Assembly (NCBI RefSeq): GCF_002154695.1
Contig: NZ_MTAV01000121.1
Span: forward strand, 49,557-113,556
Length of the DNA stretch: 64,000 bases
From: Nostoc sp. T09
GTDB lineage: Bacteria > Cyanobacteriota > Cyanobacteriia > Cyanobacteriales > Nostocaceae
Direction: 5' to 3'
A model generated the notes under the pieces. That model did no database searches and was not told where the DNA came from. It worked only from the letters and a program-made list of their open reading frames with translations. A program made the position numbers and the translations under genes. Below, piece by piece: positions 1 to 10,308 of the stretch; within the stretch, counting starts at the first letter, position 1; each line of letters begins with the position of its first letter.

Positions 1-115
1 CCGCTAAGGTGTCTTGACGATAATCCCCTGTCAAACTATCAGGACTAGAACAGCCCATTAAGCTGATGGCTACAACTAAAACCAGGGCAAGCAGACGCGA
101 CCAATAGCGCTTCAT
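1..115 (-). CDS. psb27: Psb27, photosystem II assembly lipoprotein (5' part only)
   Basis: Only the first 38 codons lie in the window; the gene runs off the left edge. The reverse strand encodes a basic start (MKRYWSRLL), a hydrophobic stretch and the lipobox LMGC, so this is a lipoprotein signal with Cys22 as the lipidated residue. The mature start, CSSPDSLTGDYRQDTLA, matches what I recall of cyanobacterial Psb27. That protein is a lumenal factor that binds CP43 during photosystem II assembly and repair of the Mn cluster. The call rests on this N-terminus alone; the four-helix domain is outside the window. Confidence 0.8.
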   Translation of the reverse strand, partial: MKRYWSRLLALVLVVAISLMGCSSPDSLTGDYRQDTLA

Positions 116-224
116 AAGCATTTAGTGAAACAACGCATAAATCAACGTCCATAGTATCTTGGATTGGTATCTTGGGGATCATTCAAAGTGCTAAGTGCTG
201 AGTTATGCGTTGTTACTCTTATTC

Positions 225-1364
225 TTAATTCATTACTTTTTGATACAGAGTATCTCTTTGATAGTAAGGTCGTCCTAACGAAGCGATCGCTATTTGTAAG
301 GTTTCTACTTCCATTGATGTACCGCCCAAGGCTCCTGCCATTGTGGTAATGTGTTCCTCCATCAATGTGCCACCGATATCGTTGCAACCCCAAACTAAAG
401 CCTCTTTAGCACCAGTCAGCCCCAGCTTTACCCAACTCGGCTGATGATTGGGAATCCAATTTCCTAAGTAAATCCGCGCCACAGCAGTCAGTAGCAGACT
501 ATCAGTTAAAATTGGTTGATCGCGTCCCACTCGACGGCGTAAAGCTTTAGGTGCTTCTTGTCCAACAAAAGGTAATAAAATAAACTCAGTAATTCTCGCC
601 GAATAGCCGCGGTTAATCGCAGTTTGTTGGAGCGATCGCAATTTTTCTAAATGTCCTATTTGCTGTTCTGGACTTTCGATATGTCCTGAGAGCATAGTGC
701 TAGTAGTGTACAAGCCTAATTGATGCGCTGTACTAACAATTTCTAGCCAAGTAGCTGTGTCAATCTTCTCCGGACACAGTACGCGCCGTACCTCATCATC
801 CAACACCTCAGCTGCTGTTCCTGGCATTGAACCTACACCAGCATCCCGCAAAGCCGCAATCACATCAGCATAATTCAGTCCATCAGCTCTGGCGATAAAT
901 TGCACTTCCTGAGGAGAAAAAGCGTGCAAGTGTAGCTGGGGAAATTCCTGTTTGATGGTTTTCACCAACTTGAGATAATAAGGCAAAGATTTACCGTTGA
1001 CCTGAGCTTGTGGGTTTAATCCCCCTTGCATACAGATTTCCGTTGCGCCCCGTCGCACTCCATCTGTAGCTTTCTCCAAAATTTGTGCCCAATCTAACCA
1101 GTAAGCACCATCATCACCATCATCACGCCGGAAAGCACAAAAACTACAGTGCTGCTCACAAATGTTAGTAAAGTTAATATTGCGGTTAACTACGTAGGTG
1201 ACTGTATCACTGGCTTGAATGCGGCGGAGTTTATCAGCTGTGCTTTGAATAGCAGCGATCGCCTCTGGGTCTGTTTGTTTTAACAATACCACTCCCTCTG
1301 CGGGAGATATATCGTATCCCATTAGGGCATGGTCGAGAATAGCGTCAACAGTTTTAATAACCAC
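225..1364 (-). CDS. cofH: CofH, FO (deazaflavin) synthase subunit 2, radical SAM
   Basis: This is a radical SAM enzyme that, with CofG, joins a tyrosine-derived fragment to 5-amino-6-ribitylaminouracil to make FO (8-hydroxy-5-deazaflavin). In cyanobacteria FO is known as the antenna chromophore of some DNA photolyases. The 379-residue protein has the CX3CX2C cluster motif at Cys69, Cys73 and Cys76 (CEQHCSFC), followed by the CAFRR and MQGGLNP segments typical of the CofH/MqnC group. Length is normal for CofH. MqnC is a close relative, but cyanobacteria of this type normally use the MenD/MenB route, and both of those genes are present at 45-48 kb, which favours CofH. CofG is not in the window. 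Confidence 0.9.
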   Translation of the reverse strand: MVIKTVDAILDHALMGYDISPAEGVVLLKQTDPEAIAAIQSTADKLRRIQASDTVTYVVNRNINFTNICEQHCSFCAFRRDDGDDGAYWLDWAQILEKATDGVRRGATEICMQGGLNPQAQVNGKSLPYYLKLVKTIKQEFPQLHLHAFSPQEVQFIARADGLNYADVIAALRDAGVGSMPGTAAEVLDDEVRRVLCPEKIDTATWLEIVSTAHQLGLYTTSTMLSGHIESPEQQIGHLEKLRSLQQTAINRGYSARITEFILLPFVGQEAPKALRRRVGRDQPILTDSLLLTAVARIYLGNWIPNHQPSWVKLGLTGAKEALVWGCNDIGGTLMEEHITTMAGALGGTSMEVETLQIAIASLGRPYYQRDTLYQKVMN

Positions 1365-1996
1365 AGTTCATCAAACAAAACCACATTTCTCATTTTGGCA
1401 ATAAATTAGCTGATGCGTGTCACAGGTGAAAGGAATATCTATAGTATCTATTCCGGGTGTGACTTCCTCAAAATTTTCTATAAATGAGAATACCAAAAAA
1501 TATCAACCCAAATAATTTTAATAGCAATTTTTTGTAAAATAGGATTGCTATTTTTATTTTTAAATATATTATCTTGGGATAGTTTTTTGTTTAAGTAACA
1601 AAAATAAAATTTTATGGTTATAGGTTATTAATTAAACTTTTATATTTCAAGTTAATTTAAAATATTCAGATACAAACAGATAAACACTCTGTAAAAGTAT
1701 TATTGCTCCAGAAATAATGTATAATACTCAAGTGATACGATTAATAAGTAACTTAACATAAAGCCGCTATGGATTAATCTGCACTCATCTCGCTCTTATC
1801 GCACCTGTTTAGCAGTAGAGCCAATGTCCATCAAGGTAACGTGTAAAGTTAGGTTACTAGGCTGAGAAAAGTTTATATAAAATGTTAATCAACATCAATA
1901 AATAGCATAAAAAGTAGTGTAGTTTATATTAAAATCCAGCTAATTAGCAAGATAATTGTTCATTAATATACTCTTTTACTATTTGGATTCTGCTGA
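1365..1996. other. Intergenic region, no gene seen
   Basis: This is AT-rich DNA between the divergent cofH and glycosyltransferase genes. It must hold both promoters, but no clear operator, RNA gene or protein remnant was recognised on either strand. Confidence 0.5.
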
Positions 1997-3271
1997 ATGA
2001 CTCACAGCCAAACCAATTCACTATTATCAGTCCCAACTGGTAAATTACAAATATCGGAATTGCCTCCTAAAATTGCAGATACTAATGGAGAAGCTATGCT
2101 TCTTTCTCTAGTAATTCCAACTTACAAAGAGCATGACAATATCAAGAATGTGGTTAAGGTATTGAGCCAGTTGTTGGATGAGTCTATTCCGGGACAGTAT
2201 GAACTGATTGTGGTAGATGATGATAGTCCAGATCGAACTTGGGAAGTAGCACAATCCCTCACAGAGAAATACCCACAATTGCAGGTAATGCGACGCCAAC
2301 AGGAACGGGGGCTATCTTCGGCGGTGATTCGTGGATGGCAAGTGGCAAGAGGAAGTATTTTAGGAGTGATTGATGGAGATCTACAGCATCCACCGGAAGT
2401 TTTGACACAATTGTTGGCTGAGATTGAACAGGGTGCGGATTTGGCAGTAGGTAGTCGTCATGTAGAAGGCGGCGGTGTTAGTAGTTGGAGTATTATCAGA
2501 CGGTTATTGTCTCGTGGCGCTCAGGTTTTGGGATTGATTATCTTACCAGGAGTACTGGGAAGAGTTTCTGACCCCATGAGTGGTTATTTTATGGTGCGTC
2601 GAAATGCGATCGCAGGAGCAACACTCAATCCCGTAGGATATAAAATTCTCTTAGAAGTAATTGGGCGGGGAAGAGTCTGTGAAATTGCTGAAGTGGGCTA
2701 TGTGTTCTGCGAACGCAAAGAAGGTGAAAGCAAAGTGACATGGAAGCAATATGTCGATTATTTACGCCACTTACTACGGTTGCGTCTTTCCACAGGACGT
2801 TTAGGACGAGTTAGCCAAGCTACAGGAAAGTTAGAAAAATTGAGTCAAAACATTGGTTTCCCCATTGGTCGATTTCTGCGCTTTGGGTTAGTGGGACTCA
2901 GTGGAGTATTTGTAGATATGACAATACTTTATTTGCTCAGTGACCCCACAACCCTAGCTTTACCTTTGACTCGCAGCAAAATCATTGCCGGTGAAATTGC
3001 CATTTTCAATAATTTTTTGTGGAATGATGCTTGGACCTTTGCTGATGTCTCCATGAAGCAGCAGGAATGGCGTCAACGTTTGAAGCGCTTTTTAAAATTC
3101 AATTTAATTTGCTTGGCTGGATTGATATTAAATGTACTAATTTTGAATTTAGTATTTAATTTCCTCATTCCCAACCGCTACATCGCCAACTTGATTGCGA
3201 TCGCAATTGCTACTATCTGGAATTTCTGGGTGAATTTGAAACTTAGCTGGCGGGTAACTGACGTTAAATAG
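1997..3271 (+). CDS. Family 2 glycosyltransferase fused to a GtrA membrane domain
   Basis: The N-terminal half (about residues 35-260) is a DPM1-like GT-A glycosyltransferase: LSLVIPTYKE, the nucleotide-binding VVDDDSPD (residues 73-79) and the catalytic IDGDLQHPP around Asp126 and Asp128. The C-terminal part (about 293-420) is a GtrA-type membrane domain with four hydrophobic helices, beginning LRFGLVGLSG. Proteins of this build transfer a sugar (mannose or glucose) from a nucleotide donor to polyprenyl phosphate and may help flip the product across the membrane for cell-surface glycan assembly. The donor sugar cannot be read from the sequence. The gene stands alone, with about 630 bp of non-coding DNA upstream. 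Confidence 0.88.
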   Translation: MTHSQTNSLLSVPTGKLQISELPPKIADTNGEAMLLSLVIPTYKEHDNIKNVVKVLSQLLDESIPGQYELIVVDDDSPDRTWEVAQSLTEKYPQLQVMRRQQERGLSSAVIRGWQVARGSILGVIDGDLQHPPEVLTQLLAEIEQGADLAVGSRHVEGGGVSSWSIIRRLLSRGAQVLGLIILPGVLGRVSDPMSGYFMVRRNAIAGATLNPVGYKILLEVIGRGRVCEIAEVGYVFCERKEGESKVTWKQYVDYLRHLLRLRLSTGRLGRVSQATGKLEKLSQNIGFPIGRFLRFGLVGLSGVFVDMTILYLLSDPTTLALPLTRSKIIAGEIAIFNNFLWNDAWTFADVSMKQQEWRQRLKRFLKFNLICLAGLILNVLILNLVFNFLIPNRYIANLIAIAIATIWNFWVNLKLSWRVTDVK

Positions 3272-3343
3272 CTATCAAAAACTGTTACCTTTACCCAGCG
3301 ATCGCTACATTGAATTTTCCACACCAGAATTTTTGACTCCTTG

Positions 3344-3949
3344 CTACTTTGTATAACTTTCTGGTAAACCCACAGGTGAAAAACCAGCGATCGCCCGTAA
3401 GTTTTGGCAACGGATCAACTCGGTAAAATTTAAACCAGAACGTCCCTCAATCTTGGCTATTTCTTCAATTGCAGATAACAAATGTTCGGCGGCTTCAGCT
3501 TCTGAGTAACCCCGCCGTTGTGCTATGCGAATTGCGGCTGCATCAGCATTTAATTCTAACTCTGGAGATTTATTAGTACGCCAGATCCGAAAGCTGGCGA
3601 TCGCGCTTAATCCTACTGCGATCACTACACCTACTACATCTGACTGTGTTGATTCTATGACTCCACCCAACAGCCCTACTAGTACTACACCCTGATAAAT
3701 ATCAGGTTTGAACCACTTCACTCCCGTCAACCAGCTAACCGTTTGCAACAGCAGTAAATCTCTTTGTGATTTTGTCAAACGAAACCATAAATCGAAATTA
3801 ATATATATTGGTCGCTCTTGATTCCAAGGCAGTGGAAAGAAACTATCAATTACCTTTGCTTGCTCAGGTTTACTGACGATTTTTGTCATCATACGTCCCG
3901 AAGCAGGCATTACATCTAGCAGACGGCGAATTTCAGCGTTTGGCTCCAT
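3344..3949 (-). CDS. DUF3318 membrane-associated protein
   Basis: The 201-residue protein matches the DUF3318 family, which is widespread in cyanobacteria and has no known function. The start MEPNAEIRRLLDVMPASGRM is the recognisable family signature. A hydrophobic stretch (about residues 88-122) suggests one or two membrane segments. The C-terminal part (about 130-190) is helical, with ALSA- and HLL-type repeats (ADAAAIRIAQRRGYSEAEAA). The gene converges on the upstream glycosyltransferase across about 70 bp. No reaction can be assigned. Confidence 0.75.
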   Translation of the reverse strand: MEPNAEIRRLLDVMPASGRMMTKIVSKPEQAKVIDSFFPLPWNQERPIYINFDLWFRLTKSQRDLLLLQTVSWLTGVKWFKPDIYQGVVLVGLLGGVIESTQSDVVGVVIAVGLSAIASFRIWRTNKSPELELNADAAAIRIAQRRGYSEAEAAEHLLSAIEEIAKIEGRSGLNFTELIRCQNLRAIAGFSPVGLPESYTK

Positions 3950-4202
3950 AAATTTAATGATTAGCCATCATATGCATAGTACCTAATTCTGCAAAGAATT
4001 AACATTTCGTGCTAATCTTTGATTTGTGATAACTTCTCATGACAGTTACCTCAGCAAATTGTTATTTGTCAAAGGCACAGACCAAAGTATCAAAAAATTA
4101 ATAGAGTAGTGTATAGTGTAACGGGATTGTATGGTACCCGTTTGCATAGAAGTTCAAAACATCAAGGTTTTGGATAACCATTAAGATTTAAATTTTAATT
4201 AC

Positions 4203-4463
4203 ATGGACGCTTTTGCTCCCACCCCGCCTGAATGGACAAATAAGGCAATTCATGCTCATCAGTTTTGCTGTCCTAACTGCAATTCAAGTAGCCGAGAAGC
4301 AGTAAACGTTTGGATGAATCGGCGATCGCCTGTGATGACAGAAGACCATCGCCGCAAATGGCAGGAGTTCTACAATTGTCACTGTGGTTATGCATGGTGG
4401 GCTTGGAGTAGCGATCGTCCGCCAACAGATCTGTCTAATCAACGGGATTTTAAGCCCACATAG
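4203..4463 (+). CDS. Small zinc-ribbon-like conserved protein
   Basis: This 86-residue protein has two cysteine knuckles (FCCPNC near residue 24 and NCHCGY near residue 60), a spacing that suggests one zinc-ribbon fold. It is rich in Trp and His in the second half (YAWWAWSSD). I recognise the general type as a small cyanobacterial hypothetical but cannot assign a function. HIP1-type octamers and normal codon use fit a native gene. It converges on the porin gene, and a hairpin lies between them. Confidence 0.65.
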   Translation: MDAFAPTPPEWTNKAIHAHQFCCPNCNSSSREAVNVWMNRRSPVMTEDHRRKWQEFYNCHCGYAWWAWSSDRPPTDLSNQRDFKPT

Positions 4464-4479
4464 CTATTGTTTACCATAT

Positions 4480-4505
4480 AAAAAAAACCCGCCTCTTGGC
4501 GGGTT
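4480..4505 (-). terminator. Rho-independent terminator of the porin gene
   Basis: A perfect 8-bp stem AACCCGCC/GGCGGGTT with a 4-nt loop is followed, on the reverse strand, by a run of seven T. It lies about 60 bp past the porin stop codon. Its forward reading has only a weak T tract, so it mainly serves the reverse-strand porin and may help the small convergent gene. Confidence 0.85.
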
Positions 4506-4566
4506 AAGTTTTAGTTATTCATAGGTTAATGGCGCTAATCGCATCATTACTAACTCATAACCAACT

Positions 4567-6312
4567 CTAGAAAGTAAAGGTGGTACGGAGAGTACCTACG
4601 TAAATCGTGTCGTTTCTGTCGTTATGCTCGGGATTGAAGATCACCAACAAAGCTGGGGTGACAGAAATATTATCACTTAGTGTCATTCTGTACTGTCCTT
4701 CTAGGTGATAGGAAGTACCTGCATCTTTCTGCTCTACACCGTTAGTAGCTCTAACGTCACTACTTGTTACTTTAGGTGGTTGACCAAATATAAAACCAAG
4801 TACATTACCCTTTTTGCCAAAGTCTTGGAGAGCAGCGGTAACGCCCCAGTAGAAAAGGTCTGCATTATTACCAGGGTTGACAGTGTAGCTAGTTAATGGT
4901 GCTCCACCAGCAGGGTTAGCAACAGTTGACGTAACAGCCGCACTGTTCGCAGCTTCGGCGTTACTATAGCCTACCCAACCAGAAAAAGTTAACTGAGTAC
5001 TAGGTTTGAAGACAGCTTCAAAACCGTAATGGTTAGCGGAAGTAGGAACATTACCAAAGGGTGTACTTGCCAAGTTACTACCTGTAGCTTCAAACAGGTT
5101 TACACCACCAAGATTATTTTGAAAGGATCGGACGTAAGTTAATCCCAAGTTAAGTGTCTTGCTGGGTTGGAAAGCTATCTGAGCCAAGGCTGCATAGTTA
5201 CCGTCAGTTAGACCTGCGCTCTCCACAGGACTACTAGCGGTGTTAGTCCGACCACCAGCTAAGTAACCTACAGACGCACTTAATGCTCCATTGGGATTAA
5301 AGGTTATGGTCGCACCCGCGCCACCTTGCCCTTGTCTGTAAATGGGGCTGAATCGACCATAACGGGAAATAGACCCCTTGGCGCTGCTAGCAAAAACAGG
5401 GTTGAAGCTGTTAGTGTTTTCCCAAAACTCACCATTGTTGGCATCAACCTTGACGCGTAAAGCATCGCTCAAGTTGAAAGCATAGTTGATTTTATCTATG
5501 GCAACGCTATTGGGATTAGTATCAAATCCGTCATATGCCAGACGGGTCATGTTGGTACCCGTGGAAGCAGCGCCATAAATAGCGTTGCCGTTATTGAAAA
5601 CATTCCCTGCTTGCAAACGGATTTGCAATTGATCCTTACCAGTGAAGCTGCTGAGCAAGTTTAGACGAACTCGGTCATTAAAAGTTATGTTACTGTCTAA
5701 ATTTCTTCTTGGAACAATTCCAGCTGGATCGTTGATCAGCGTCCGGGAGCCAATGGCTTGATCGTCGCCAAAGGAATCAGATACGCTGAAAATCGCTTCA
5801 CCAACCAACTTAGTAGTAGTAGAGAACTGATTGGCTTCTAGTTCAGCAGTACGGGCTTCTAAGGCATCCACACGACCGCGTAAAGTAGCTAATTCAGCCG
5901 CAAATTCTTCTTGTAAGCGCTGTAAGGTAGCTAAATCTTGTTTAGTTACCAGGTCACTGGTAGCTGTTGCAATTAACTCGTTAACTCTGTCTAAACAAGC
6001 ATTCAAACCAGCAGCGAATTCATAACGCGTTAAGGCACGGTTACCACGATAAGTACCGTTGGGATAACCTGCAATACAGCCATAGCGCTCAACCAAGGAT
6101 TGTAAAGCCTGAAATGCCCAGTCTGTAGGCTGTACATCCGAAAATTGTGAAACGGATGTAACCTGATCCATGCCGCTAGAGTCCTGCGACAACTGAGTAA
6201 CAGGGGTTACCTGTTCGTTAGCTTCAGCAGCCAAGCTACTATTAGCAGCCAAAAATGTAGTAGCAACAACAAGTGGGCCGATCTTTATAAGATCCCAGAA
6301 TACTTTTGTCAT
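4567..6312 (-). CDS. Outer-membrane porin with SLH domain (OprB family, Som-like)
   Basis: This is a major cyanobacterial outer-membrane porin. It has a signal peptide (about residues 1-29, ending SLAA-EA), then an SLH domain (about 58-105: FSDVQPTDWAFQAL, LTRYEFAAGLNACL) that binds the peptidoglycan-linked polymer. A short coiled coil follows (about 115-160: DLATLQRLQEEFAAEL, RGRVDALEARTAELE), then a roughly 400-residue beta-barrel of the OprB type ending in the aromatic C-terminus TFTF. The length of 581 residues is typical. The family passes small solutes; some members are annotated as iron-uptake porins, but substrate is not visible here. A clear terminator lies downstream. Confidence 0.9.
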   Translation of the reverse strand: MTKVFWDLIKIGPLVVATTFLAANSSLAAEANEQVTPVTQLSQDSSGMDQVTSVSQFSDVQPTDWAFQALQSLVERYGCIAGYPNGTYRGNRALTRYEFAAGLNACLDRVNELIATATSDLVTKQDLATLQRLQEEFAAELATLRGRVDALEARTAELEANQFSTTTKLVGEAIFSVSDSFGDDQAIGSRTLINDPAGIVPRRNLDSNITFNDRVRLNLLSSFTGKDQLQIRLQAGNVFNNGNAIYGAASTGTNMTRLAYDGFDTNPNSVAIDKINYAFNLSDALRVKVDANNGEFWENTNSFNPVFASSAKGSISRYGRFSPIYRQGQGGAGATITFNPNGALSASVGYLAGGRTNTASSPVESAGLTDGNYAALAQIAFQPSKTLNLGLTYVRSFQNNLGGVNLFEATGSNLASTPFGNVPTSANHYGFEAVFKPSTQLTFSGWVGYSNAEAANSAAVTSTVANPAGGAPLTSYTVNPGNNADLFYWGVTAALQDFGKKGNVLGFIFGQPPKVTSSDVRATNGVEQKDAGTSYHLEGQYRMTLSDNISVTPALLVIFNPEHNDRNDTIYVGTLRTTFTF

Positions 6313-6459
6313 TGTTCTTTTTCTCGCTCACACCTAACTAATTCACTCTAATGTAAACTTCCCAAAAATTTTGAAATTGGGGAATCTACTTATTAAGTCA
6401 ACAATGATTTTACCAAACTTAATTGGTAATTCTTACAAGCAAACCAAGACTATATTACC

Positions 6460-7068
6460 CTATTTTGTGATGACTTTATTAGGTAAGCGAAGAATCATCC
6501 GTCGTTTATTACGCAAAATTTGCCCTTCTTCTTCAAATTGCTGTAAAAGTCTTGTTATGGTTACTCTTGTCGTATTTAAAACTTCAGCTATTTCTTGATG
6601 AGTCACATTTAGGGCAAGCAGTTTGCCATCTTCTACTTCCCGACCAAATTTTTCACTTAACCATACTAAAAATTGCCACAAGCGTTGTGATATAGGTTTA
6701 CGATGTACTATACTTAGCAATTCCTCCGCTTGTTGAATGTGGGACAATAAAGCGTCTATATCTTGATGCCAAAGCTGAGGTGGCACAACACTCACTTCCA
6801 CGCTTGTTAAAGATTCAATTTGGTAGGGTTTGATTTTAGATAAGGGATAGCCAATGATATCGCCTGGTCCCCAATAACCAAGAGTAATAAATGTTCCATC
6901 TTCACTCCAAGTTAAGGTACGAACGGCTCCCCGCTCAATTCGCCAAAGTACTTCACTCCGGAGTGGAATTACCTCTCTACGAGTAAATATCCTTTGAGGT
7001 AACTGTCCATTTACTATGAAATTATTTAATTTAGTAGAAGATTCTGCGGTAGGACTTGGGGAATACAT
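6460..7068 (-). CDS. Crp/Fnr-family transcription regulator
   Basis: The protein has an N-terminal cyclic-nucleotide-binding-like beta-roll (about residues 25-100, with LGYWGPGDIIGYPL) and a C-terminal winged helix-turn-helix (about 155-178, VTHQEIAEVLNTTRVTITRL). There are no Fnr-type cysteines for an iron-sulphur cluster. The phosphate-binding cassette of true CRP (GExxxxxxR(S/T)xA) is not present, so cAMP binding is doubtful. It is not NtcA: the recognition helix and the N-terminal half differ. The gene is 150 bp upstream of the porin in the same direction and could regulate it, but that is inference. More than 1.1 kb of non-coding DNA lies upstream. Confidence 0.85.
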   Translation of the reverse strand: MYSPSPTAESSTKLNNFIVNGQLPQRIFTRREVIPLRSEVLWRIERGAVRTLTWSEDGTFITLGYWGPGDIIGYPLSKIKPYQIESLTSVEVSVVPPQLWHQDIDALLSHIQQAEELLSIVHRKPISQRLWQFLVWLSEKFGREVEDGKLLALNVTHQEIAEVLNTTRVTITRLLQQFEEEGQILRNKRRMILRLPNKVITK

Positions 7069-8225
7069 TCAGATATAGGTTTGATGGAGTAGAAATGCTT
7101 GAATGCTCGAAGAATAGCCGAGATTACTTTGATACTTGATTAATAAATTATAAGGTTTGGGAAAATTAGTTCAGAAGTTTTTTTTACTATGGATAGTTAT
7201 AGAAATTCTACTCAACAAAAATATTCAATGATAAAATAAATGATGGCTGTTTTGGGTTAATTATTTATAGTAATTTTAAAATTTAAGACTAAGGATGATT
7301 TCATTTTTAATTATAAATCTATAAATCATTTGCATAAAAGATTAAAGTCATTGGAATATCTGATTCTGAATATAGATATTAGTTAATAGTAGTCCGGACA
7401 TATGAGTCAATTTAAATTATTTAGTTTTGTTTAGAATTGAATTAGTAGATTATTTTTGCGTTGACTAGGTTGATTTAATTAAAAGTTAACTAAAATCTTC
7501 ATACTTAACTATATTGGGTGAAGAAAATTTCTTGTTTGGCATACTTTAGCAAAGTTAAAAGGATTTACTGATATTTTTAGCTAAAACTAAGTATTACTTT
7601 TGACAAAATTGTTAAACTTTTTAGAATAGAAATCTGTTATGCTCCATACATTTCTCTACTTAAATAACTCTCAGATAATATAAATAAATAAGACTAAGTA
7701 TTTTTTAAGTAGAACCCCTGATTCTTGCTTATCTTTTACTAGCTTGTGATCTTGCTTTGATTATGTTAAATTACATGTACTTTTTTATACAAAATTTTAT
7801 CAACTTAATATTGATCTCCTTGAACTTTTTTTCCTAAACATAAAGGTATCCAAACAGTCATACTTATCATTCTGACTGCGCAAGAAGTATCACTGTGTTA
7901 TTTTGGCTTAACTTTAAATTTGAAAGTTTAAGAATAGGTAAGCTTTTAGTGAAATGTATGCGACTTCACTAATTTTTCATTTGATATTTTGCTTTTATAG
8001 TCGATATTCCGCCAGTATCGTAAAAAGTTATAGTAATTGAAACTCTCAGCTATCAATGCTTTCAGCGATTATGATGCTTTAAGCAAGCTCTGTGAAATAT
8101 TGAGTTGAAAAAGAAATACTGATGTTTTGGCGTGTGCTGCTGTGACTAATAGGCCAGCAAAGCATACCTAAGGATTGGCTATTAACCAATTCCCAAGCCC
8201 TGATTTTAGGATTTAGCAGTTTTAA
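7069..8225. other. Long AT-rich intergenic region, no gene seen
   Basis: About 1.16 kb without a supported coding sequence. It is strongly AT-rich and no ORF of useful length, tRNA, or protein remnant was recognised on either strand. It contains the upstream region of the Crp-family gene and the 3' side of phoU. A non-coding RNA could be hidden here, but nothing in the sequence proves one. Confidence 0.5.
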
Positions 8226-8894
8226 TTAGGAACGTTGACCAGTAACAATATATGCTACTCGTTGACCAATGTTAGTGGCGTGATCTGCCATGCGTTCTAG
8301 GCAGCGAATTGCCAAGGCTAAAAGCACAATTGGTTCTACTACGCCAGGAACATCCTTTTGAAAAGCTAAAGTCTGATAAAGGCGTTCATACGCATTATCA
8401 ACAACATCATCTAATCGCTTAACACTTCGCCCGCCAGCTTCATCCAAATCAGCTAAAGCCACTAAACTAGTAGCTAACATAGCCTGAGCGTGATGGGACA
8501 TAATTGCAATCTCTGGTAAAGACGCATGAGGCGGGTAAGGAAAAATTTTAATCGCAATTTCAGCAAGATCTTCAGCGTAATCCCCAATCCGTTCTAAATC
8601 TCGCACTAGCTGCATAAAAGCACTCAAGCAACGTAAATCTTGTGGCGTAGTTGCTTGCAGTGTCATGATTGCCGTACAGTCTGACTCGATTTGTCGATAA
8701 AAGCGATCAATTTTTTTATCTAACTGCGGAAGCGCCTCAGCTGCTGTTAGATTGCGGGAAAATAAAGCTTGGTGGCTGAGACGAAACGATTGTTCCACCA
8801 AAGCTCCCATGCGTAAGACATCACGCTCTAAGCGCCTAATAGCGCGCGCCAGCTGGGGTCCATCGGGATTGGGGCTATAAAAGACAGCTTTCAC
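8226..8894 (-). CDS. phoU: PhoU phosphate-signalling protein
   Basis: PhoU (called SphU in cyanobacteria) damps the phosphate-starvation response by acting on the sensor kinase and the Pst transporter. The 222-residue protein shows two PhoU helical repeats with the family motifs: LERDVLRMGALVE near the start, CLSAFMQLVRDLERIGDYAEDL (about 95-115) and the second-repeat partner CLERMADHATNIGQRVAY near the end. It is the last gene of the sphR-sphS-phoU cluster: 29 bp downstream of sphS, same strand. No pst genes are in the window. Confidence 0.93.
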   Translation of the reverse strand: MKAVFYSPNPDGPQLARAIRRLERDVLRMGALVEQSFRLSHQALFSRNLTAAEALPQLDKKIDRFYRQIESDCTAIMTLQATTPQDLRCLSAFMQLVRDLERIGDYAEDLAEIAIKIFPYPPHASLPEIAIMSHHAQAMLATSLVALADLDEAGGRSVKRLDDVVDNAYERLYQTLAFQKDVPGVVEPIVLLALAIRCLERMADHATNIGQRVAYIVTGQRS

Positions 8895-8923
8895 ACTTGT
8901 ATTCTCAAACGTGAAGATATTTT

Positions 8924-10255
8924 TTAACTATAGTCTTGGCTTGAAGTATTTGCCATTACTTCCGGAAGTTGTACTTGTATCCATGCTCCACCAGTTTCGG
9001 GGTGATTCATAGCTTTGATTAAACCACCGTGGGCAAGAACAATTTGCCTGACTATTGCTAAACCTAAACCACTACCAACAATTGTAGTTGTGGAATTATT
9101 ATCTTGTACTGAATCCCGAGTCCGTGCTTTATCTCCTCGGTAAAAACGCTCAAAAACATGGGGTAAATCTGTTTCTGAAAATCCAACTCCGGAATCAACG
9201 ATATTGATTTCTAGGGTCGGAGAAGTAGGATTGCCCTTATGGGTATCTTTTGCCGATAAAATTTTGGCTTGGACTTGAATAGTTGTACAAGGAGGACTGT
9301 ATTTAATACTGTTGTCTAGCAAGTTGAGAAAAACTTGGTACATCCGGGAGCGATCTGCTTTAATCCAGAAAGATTCTGGTCCAGAATAGTTAAGATTGAG
9401 ATGCTGCCTTTGTGCCAATGGTTCTAAAGTTTCCCAAACAGATGCAATTAGCGATCGCACTTCCATTGCTTCAGGATGAAGTTGGATGCTTGGGTCTGTT
9501 TCCATTTGAGTAAGATCTAACCAACCTTGTACCAAGTTGATCAAGCGATCAACTTCTTGCATGAGGCGGTTAACCCAACGATTTAAAGGTGGTTCTAAAC
9601 GGTTTTGTAAAGTTTCCACAACTAAACGAATTGAAGTCAGTGGTGTTCTAAGTTCGTGTGCTAAATCCGAAAAAGAACGATCTCTGACTTGATTCATATC
9701 TAGCAGGGGTTGGCGATTTTCTAAAAATACTCCCACTTGCCCTTTATGTAAGGGAAAGCCAGATGCTCGTATAGTCAGAGATTTTATTTCTAACATTGCT
9801 GTTGCATTCTCACAAGAAGGGTGAAACACCCACTCTTTGACTCGTGGTTGTTGGCAATCACGAGTTTGCTCAATTAAACGGTCAAGTTCATAAGAACGCA
9901 CTAATTCCAGTAACAACCGCACTTGTCCTGGTTGCCATCTCTCCAGATATAATATCTCCCGAGCTTGCTGATTGCACCACAGCAGTTGATTTTCTTCATC
10001 TACCTGCAAATATCCCAATGGTGCAACATCTAGCAGTTCTTGGTAAGTTTCCAGTGACTGCTGTAAATCCTGCCGTTGCTGCTTCACTAACGCAATTTCC
10101 TGCCGTAAATGAGGAATCAGCGGCAGTATTACCTTAGAAGAGTGAGAATTTAAAGGTTTGAGTACTCGCTCCAGGTAGCGGTCTAGTTGAACCTGTTGCC
10201 AAATCCAAAACCCAACGCCTACTGCTAAACCCAAACAAAATCCCAATAAAAGCAT
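8924..10255 (-). CDS. sphS: SphS/PhoR-type phosphate sensor histidine kinase
   Basis: This is the membrane-anchored sensor kinase that phosphorylates the adjacent SphR when phosphate is scarce. Features in order: one N-terminal hydrophobic helix (residues 1-20), a linker, a PAS-like region (about 70-180), the H-box DLAHELRTPL with the phospho-accepting His200, the N-box NLLDNSIKYS, the G1 box VDSGVGF, the F-box FERFYRGDK and the G2 box GSGLGLAIVRQI. All catalytic boxes are intact. The single short N-terminal hydrophobic segment is typical of cyanobacterial SphS, which lacks a large periplasmic domain. The gene lies 53 bp after sphR and 29 bp before phoU. Confidence 0.92.
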   Translation of the reverse strand: MLLLGFCLGLAVGVGFWIWQQVQLDRYLERVLKPLNSHSSKVILPLIPHLRQEIALVKQQRQDLQQSLETYQELLDVAPLGYLQVDEENQLLWCNQQAREILYLERWQPGQVRLLLELVRSYELDRLIEQTRDCQQPRVKEWVFHPSCENATAMLEIKSLTIRASGFPLHKGQVGVFLENRQPLLDMNQVRDRSFSDLAHELRTPLTSIRLVVETLQNRLEPPLNRWVNRLMQEVDRLINLVQGWLDLTQMETDPSIQLHPEAMEVRSLIASVWETLEPLAQRQHLNLNYSGPESFWIKADRSRMYQVFLNLLDNSIKYSPPCTTIQVQAKILSAKDTHKGNPTSPTLEINIVDSGVGFSETDLPHVFERFYRGDKARTRDSVQDNNSTTTIVGSGLGLAIVRQIVLAHGGLIKAMNHPETGGAWIQVQLPEVMANTSSQDYS

Positions 10256-10308
10256 TTAAGTCATTAGTTTTTTGATAACAAGTAAAAACTAACAACTATC
10301 CTAAGCAA

